DNA of 43,667 nucleotides, from contig JAZNCT010000037.1 in the NCBI GenBank assembly GCA_045587665.1, forward strand, positions 1 to 43,667, written 5' to 3'. This DNA is from SIG710 sp045587665 (lineage in GTDB: Bacteria; Bacillota; Clostridia; Oscillospirales; CAG-272). A program made the position numbers and the translations under genes. How positions within the stretch are numbered: the first letter of the stretch is position 1; each line of letters begins with the position of its first letter. Positions 39,891-43,667 of this stretch are shown in pieces. Below the pieces are notes generated by a model. It made no database searches. It was not told where the DNA came from and saw nothing but the letters and a program-made list of their open reading frames with translations.

Positions 39891-40253
39891 TTGTTCCTCT
39901 TTTTCTTCATCTGTAAAAGTTATTCCCTCAAGCAGCGTGGCAATGTGCGCACCATGCTTTATGGAATTATCATGCACAAAGGTAAGTTCAGGGGTTATGC
40001 GCAGATTCATTCTTTGCGCTATCTGACTTCTTATATATCCGCTGGCGGTTTTAAGACCCTTTGCAACTTCTTTGGGATCATCTCCTCTCAGATATGAATA
40101 GTATATCTTTGCATATTTAAGATCGGGAGTGACCTCCGCCGCCGTTACGCTTACAAATGCGTTTGCAACACGCGGATCCTTGACCTCTCGCAGTATCATT
40201 GCTATTTCTTTGAGCATTTCGTCATTTATTCTGCCTCTTCTGTAATTTGCCAT
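39885..40253 (-). CDS. rbfA: 30S ribosome-binding factor RbfA
   Basis: 122 residues, usual length. It starts MANYRRGRINDEMLKEIAMI and contains VKDPRVANAFVSVTAAEVTPD, the type II KH-like fold (AKIYYSYLRGD) and QRMNLRITPELTFVHDNSIK. RbfA helps mature the 16S rRNA 5' end on the 30S subunit, notably in the cold. GGAG nine bases upstream of the ATG. It normally sits after infB; here it follows a carboxypeptidase and a solute-binding protein gene and lies 25 bases after the latter. Confidence 0.95.
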   Translation of the reverse strand: MANYRRGRINDEMLKEIAMILREVKDPRVANAFVSVTAAEVTPDLKYAKIYYSYLRGDDPKEVAKGLKTASGYIRSQIAQRMNLRITPELTFVHDNSIKHGAHIATLLEGITFTDEEKEEQN

Positions 40254-40278
40254 ATATCATTGCTCCAATCGTTTTGTT

Positions 40279-41865
40279 TTAAGATGCGGCCTCTGTGCTT
40301 TCTCCTGCTGCAGATACATCTTCCTGTTCTTCATCTCCCTTTATAGAAGGTGAGCTTACATCTTCTATGACTTTTTCGCCAAATAGCTGTCTCAGTTCCC
40401 GGTTTGCCGCTTCGCTTCTGGCATTTATCAGGTCTGTTGCATAGTCGCTTACGCTTTTTCTTGCCTCACGCACCGCTCCATAGGTTGCAACGGCAAGCGA
40501 TTCTGCACCCGAAGCATATAGAAATGTAAAATCAAATGTCATGCTAGAGAGCACTTCGTCCATAGAACGCATTGCCTTTATACTCCCAAAATAATTATAT
40601 AGGCAATTGGTTTTATATTCTTCTGCAAGCAATTCATAGGATGCTGTGTTCAGCGCACCTATCATTATTCCCGTTATATCTGCCTTATTGTTATTGGAGG
40701 GCACAGCAAGAACATTTGCCGCTGCCTCTGTATAGGCAAAATAGTGCTTTTGCCCCTCCTCCGCCTTTGGTATGGGCAAAACTCCCCAATTTGAATCCAA
40801 AACAGAAAAGTTATTCATTTTTGAGAGAGGAGCAAAGGCGAAAAGCATCCGGGATGAGCCAAAGGCCTTGTAAAAATCGCTTTCTGTGGCAGTGGCAGAC
40901 CTTTTATATGCGGCAGGGTTGCCATATATAAGCGCGCAGGTTAGCTCAATAAGCTCCTCAAGCTTTTGAGAATCAAAAGATATTTTCGGAACACTGCCAA
41001 GGGTGTTATCCACAAGTCTCTCGCCGGATGAGCGGAAAACTATGTCAGTAAGCTCATCACCCATAGCGGCACTGCCGTGGCCAAAAACACCAAACTCTTC
41101 GTTTGCAGCCCTTGAAAGACGATCAAATGTATCCCAGGTCCATTCGCCGTCATCAACCATTTTGTCAAGATCAAATCCCATTTTTTCAGAAATATCGCGG
41201 TTAAAAAACACCGCATATATTTTACTGAAATCTGCGCTTGCCGCACCTATATCCGCATAGATCGCATTTCCTGCCGCCGCCTCCCCCCAGAAACGGGAAT
41301 ATGAAGATGTTGTGCCGTAAAAGGGCAGGGATCGCAGATTCATTATGAGTCCCTCTTTGGCAAGCCTGCCTATCTTGTATTCGGGCAAAGACAGAAGGTC
41401 GGCATAATATTGACCTGAAAGTGCCGCATTCCTAAGGTCGGTTTCTATCATTGATTCATCGGAAAAAACAGTGATGATATCAACATTATATTTTTCTTCT
41501 ACGATCGAATCTCTGAGCAAAAGCACTCTGTCATAATAGCTGTCGCCATCTGTGGCAAAGGTCATATTTGAAGTTGTTGCTATAATAAAGCTTTGACCCT
41601 TAAGATCAAATTCGCTAAGCTCCTTGACCCTCTTCCTTGCTCTGTCTGCCGCACTTTCCGGCTTTTCTTCTATGGATATATCGGGATCGTCGCTTTGGGT
41701 AGTCTCGGTGTCGCTGCCCTCAACGCCTTCGCTGTCGGCTGCATGGGATGTGTCCTTTATCTCGGTCTTATCATCCTCAAAAATTATGATCCCACATGAA
41801 GTGAGAGATAGACAAAAGCAGAGCAGGATGCAAGCAAATGAAAAAACAAGTCTTTTTGTGCTCAT
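40279..41865 (-). CDS. Extracellular solute-binding lipoprotein (orphan)
   Basis: 528 residues. Signal peptide with lipobox CLSLTSCGII, an acidic Ser/Glu-rich linker to about residue 75, then the sugar-type binding fold: SIVEEKYNVDIITV, YYADLLSLPEYKIGRLAKEG, IYAVFFNRDISEKMGFDLDK, DGEWTWDTFDRLSRAA, NWGVLPIPKAEEGQKHYF. Closest in plan to the lipoprotein at 4963-6486. No transporter partners are nearby. Its start overlaps the vanY-type gene by four bases (ATGA), so it is co-translated with a cell-wall enzyme. GAGGTGAAAA precedes the ATG. The C-terminal tail is acidic (GDEEQEDVSAAGESTEA). Confidence 0.85.
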   Translation of the reverse strand: MSTKRLVFSFACILLCFCLSLTSCGIIIFEDDKTEIKDTSHAADSEGVEGSDTETTQSDDPDISIEEKPESAADRARKRVKELSEFDLKGQSFIIATTSNMTFATDGDSYYDRVLLLRDSIVEEKYNVDIITVFSDESMIETDLRNAALSGQYYADLLSLPEYKIGRLAKEGLIMNLRSLPFYGTTSSYSRFWGEAAAGNAIYADIGAASADFSKIYAVFFNRDISEKMGFDLDKMVDDGEWTWDTFDRLSRAANEEFGVFGHGSAAMGDELTDIVFRSSGERLVDNTLGSVPKISFDSQKLEELIELTCALIYGNPAAYKRSATATESDFYKAFGSSRMLFAFAPLSKMNNFSVLDSNWGVLPIPKAEEGQKHYFAYTEAAANVLAVPSNNNKADITGIMIGALNTASYELLAEEYKTNCLYNYFGSIKAMRSMDEVLSSMTFDFTFLYASGAESLAVATYGAVREARKSVSDYATDLINARSEAANRELRQLFGEKVIEDVSSPSIKGDEEQEDVSAAGESTEAAS

Positions 41866-42920
41866 TTTTCACCTCGCGAAACAAGGACTGTTACGATATA
41901 TCCGTCCATATTATTGCCTGAAACGCTGTATTCATAACCTGCCGGCAAAATTATTTCTGCCGATCCGTCTTTTCTTGCAGGAACATAGTATATCTCATAT
42001 TTATTGCCGTCATCGCAGTCTATTCTGAGATGAACATCATCATAAGCATATTGTTTTTTGAGAAGCTCCAGATATTCTTCAAGCACTATGCCCTCAGAAT
42101 ACATATAATAAGCGTGCGGCACGCCCACATATCGAAAATGCCATGCTTCATATGCTATGCCTGTTATTTCCGCCTTGCTTTCCGGATATCTGAGAACAAA
42201 ACCGTATTTATGCGCATTTTCATATATCCAAACATAATCCGGTTCATCCTCTATATATGTATTTACGCCGTTTTTGTAGACCGACATATCAAAAGCTTTT
42301 CCTGTATGGTGCTCGCTTTCTCCCGGCCTTGCGGCATATTTCAGCGCCTCTTCCTCACCGTCACGCTCTATTCTGTAGTCAAGTATCTCCTTTTGCGCTT
42401 CATATGAACGGTAACCGCTTTTAACAAGCAGCGCATTTTCGCCCGTTGTTTCATAGAAGCACTCTGTCATCTCGCTGAGCTTTGAAAAGACAAAGCTGTC
42501 AAGCCATATATCAGATCCGCTCACCTGAAACGGACGCGCACCGTTTGCGTATTTTTTCCTGCCTGTATAAAGATTTTCAAGGTCTTCTTCCTCGGGAAAA
42601 ACATATGGAGCATCGGCACTTACCAATATGAGATCTCCTCTGCGAAGCTCTGCAGCTTCATATTTTTTAGTTATAAAACCTTCCTTCAGCACTCCGGATG
42701 CGGTATCCTGTGGCCCGGTCTCTATGCTCTCATATAAGCTCTCGCTTTCTGTCTCCTTTTCCTTTGCTTTCTCACCAATGTTTTTCAGTGCAAAAAGGAA
42801 AGCAACAAATCCACCTATAATAAGCACAACAACAAGTGACAGTATAACTGTTTTCATCATCTTCTGTCTTCTGCGTCTGCGGCTTCTTCCGCCGCCTGTA
42901 CGATTATAATTATAATTCAT
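41862..42920 (-). CDS. VanY-type D-alanyl-D-alanine carboxypeptidase
   Basis: 352 residues. An Arg-rich N-terminus (GRSRRRRRQK) precedes one membrane helix (about 22-44), placing the enzyme outside. The catalytic domain (about 150-300) has the VanY/LAS zinc motif: GESEHHTGKAFDMSV (His and Asp ligands) and YEAWHFRYVG (Glu base, His ligand), plus KSGYRSYEAQKEIL. Such enzymes trim the terminal D-Ala from peptidoglycan stem peptides. VanY can also reduce vancomycin targets, but the housekeeping role is more likely as no van regulator is present. A C-terminal extension of about 50 residues is beta-rich. AGGAGGAAG precedes the ATG. Confidence 0.9.
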   Translation of the reverse strand: MNYNYNRTGGGRSRRRRRQKMMKTVILSLVVVLIIGGFVAFLFALKNIGEKAKEKETESESLYESIETGPQDTASGVLKEGFITKKYEAAELRRGDLILVSADAPYVFPEEEDLENLYTGRKKYANGARPFQVSGSDIWLDSFVFSKLSEMTECFYETTGENALLVKSGYRSYEAQKEILDYRIERDGEEEALKYAARPGESEHHTGKAFDMSVYKNGVNTYIEDEPDYVWIYENAHKYGFVLRYPESKAEITGIAYEAWHFRYVGVPHAYYMYSEGIVLEEYLELLKKQYAYDDVHLRIDCDDGNKYEIYYVPARKDGSAEIILPAGYEYSVSGNNMDGYIVTVLVSRGEK

Positions 42921-42956
42921 ATCTTCCTCCTTACATCTGACTTTTTGTTAAAAATT

Positions 42957-43003
42957 CAGGGACTATCTGCACATCTTATGCAGATGCGTGGAGACAGTCC
43001 CTG
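42957..43003 (-). terminator. Nested hairpin after pnp
   Basis: CAGGGACT (42957-42964) pairs with AGTCCCTG (42996-43003), enclosing ATCTGCA-7-TGCAGAT (42965-42985). It sits 21 bases past the pnp stop. The minus-strand T-run is moderate (AATTTTTAACAAAAAG). The outer arms match those of the hairpin at 37623-37651. Confidence 0.55.
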
Positions 43004-43024
43004 CCGTCGATTAAAAATCGGTGA

Positions 43025-43667
43025 TTATTTGTCTGCGTCCTTCATTGAAAGGCGGATCCTGTTCTTTTCGTCAACGCCGAGATACTTAACTCTCACAGCG
43101 TCACCGATGCTGACAACGTCCTCAACCTTTTCAACTCTGTTTTCGGAAAGCTTAGAAATGTGAACCATGCCTTCCTTGCCGGGTGCATATTCAACAAATG
43201 CTCCGCAAGCGATGATGCCTGTTACTGTGCCGGGGTAGGTCACGCCAACCTCAGGCTCAAAGCAGATCGCGTCGATCATAGCCTTAGCAGCCTCAGCATC
43301 TTTGGTGTTAACAGCGGCAATGTGGATAGTTCCGTCATCCTCAATGTCAACCTTTGCGCCTGTTTCGCCGGTGATCTTCTGGATAACCGAACCGCCCTTA
43401 CCGATAACTTCTCTTATCTTATCGGGATCGATCTTGAAGCTCGTCATCTTAGGCGCGTACTTGGACACCTCAGCTCTGGGCTCGGCTATTGCCTTGAGAA
43501 GCACCTCGTCGATGATATAGTCACGTCCTACGTGAGTCTGAGCGAGAGCTGCCTTGATTATCTCGGGAGTAAGTCCGTCGATCTTAAGGTCCATCTGAAT
43601 AGACGTGATACCCTTATGAGTACCTGCAACCTTGAAGTCCATATCGCCGTAGAAGTCCTCAAGCCCC
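43025..43667 (-). CDS. pnp: Polynucleotide phosphorylase (3' part, runs off the window)
   Basis: The last 214 codons or so of PNPase; the frame is open to the window edge (GLEDFYGDMDFKVAGTKGIT-type sequence, with the conserved MDFKVAGT). It holds the end of the second RNase PH domain (SIQMDLKIDGLTPEIIKAAL), the KH domain (IREVIGKGGSVIQKITGETG) and the S1 domain (PGTVTGIIACGAFVEYAPGK; GMVHISKLSENRVEKVEDVV). PNPase degrades RNA from the 3' end with phosphate. It is probably the head of the run leading to the vanY-type gene, the binding lipoprotein and rbfA, unless the hairpin at 42957 separates them. Confidence 0.96.
   Translation of the reverse strand, partial: GLEDFYGDMDFKVAGTHKGITSIQMDLKIDGLTPEIIKAALAQTHVGRDYIIDEVLLKAIAEPRAEVSKYAPKMTSFKIDPDKIREVIGKGGSVIQKITGETGAKVDIEDDGTIHIAAVNTKDAEAAKAMIDAICFEPEVGVTYPGTVTGIIACGAFVEYAPGKEGMVHISKLSENRVEKVEDVVSIGDAVRVKYLGVDEKNRIRLSMKDADK

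Noticed and set aside
41862..42920. Vancomycin resistance (vanY cluster)
   Set aside because: Only the carboxypeptidase is present; no vanRS, vanHAX or similar. VanY-type enzymes are common housekeeping wall enzymes.

Overview
The window looks like a chromosomal segment of a low-to-mid GC, Gram-positive Clostridia anaerobe, most like the gut Oscillospiraceae/Christensenellales group. This rests on: strong AGGAGG ribosome sites; many TTGACA-17-TATAAT promoters; a T-box leader; lipoproteins with Gram-positive style signal peptides; split transketolase; ribonuclease Y; a Fur-family/ZnuABC locus; an AzlCD pair; and a TetM-like translation GTPase fused to a YacP/Rae1-type NYN nuclease. No rRNA, tRNA, CRISPR array, integrase, transposase or phage gene was seen.

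Layout. (1) 88-6486, minus strand: a translationally coupled pair, a membrane-anchored BspA-type leucine-rich-repeat (LRR) protein followed by a GH26 lipoprotein. A decayed GH26 relic (about 4540-4940) and an orphan sugar-type solute-binding lipoprotein follow. (2) 6748-8235: a cysteine-rich conserved protein and a divergent small lipoprotein. (3) 8275-11655: a consensus promoter, a T-box leader with a probable UGG (Trp) specifier and an unusual 18-nt tandem repeat, then a TrpXYZ-type ABC importer. (4) 11671-15138: a patch of small genes and gene relics (a decayed gene, an alanine racemase 3' end, a truncated HAD phosphatase) around a second solute-binding lipoprotein and azlCD. (5) 15202-19660: a DUF305-like repeat protein, pyridoxamine kinase and a zur-znuA-znuC-znuB operon with a Fur-box-like palindrome at its promoter. 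(6) 19851-25029: a small membrane protein, transketolase N and C halves, a sugar isomerase/epimerase, an NSS transporter and a SASA-type acetylesterase. (7) 25234-29015: the TetM-like/NYN fusion, a palindromic intergenic element and an alpha/beta hydrolase. (8) 29151-35691, minus strand: two large LRR-GH26 fusion proteins, the second apparently lacking the catalytic nucleophile, preceded by a collapsed third copy under a strong promoter. (9) 35946-43667: rny, MATE and Nudix genes, a stand-alone candidate structured RNA with its own promoter and terminator, rbfA, a third orphan solute-binding lipoprotein, a VanY-type carboxypeptidase and the 3' part of pnp.

How it fits together. The secreted LRR and GH26 proteins, the acetylesterase, the sugar isomerase/epimerase, the transketolase and three orphan carbohydrate-type binding lipoproteins suggest a host that processes beta-mannan-type glycans at its surface. 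Tryptophan uptake (T-box) and zinc uptake (Zur) are the two clearly regulated transport systems. The most unusual items are the LRR-GH26 family with copies at different stages of decay, the A-site GTPase/A-site nuclease fusion, the tandem repeat inside the T-box leader, and the orphan RNA gene near 39.7 kb.
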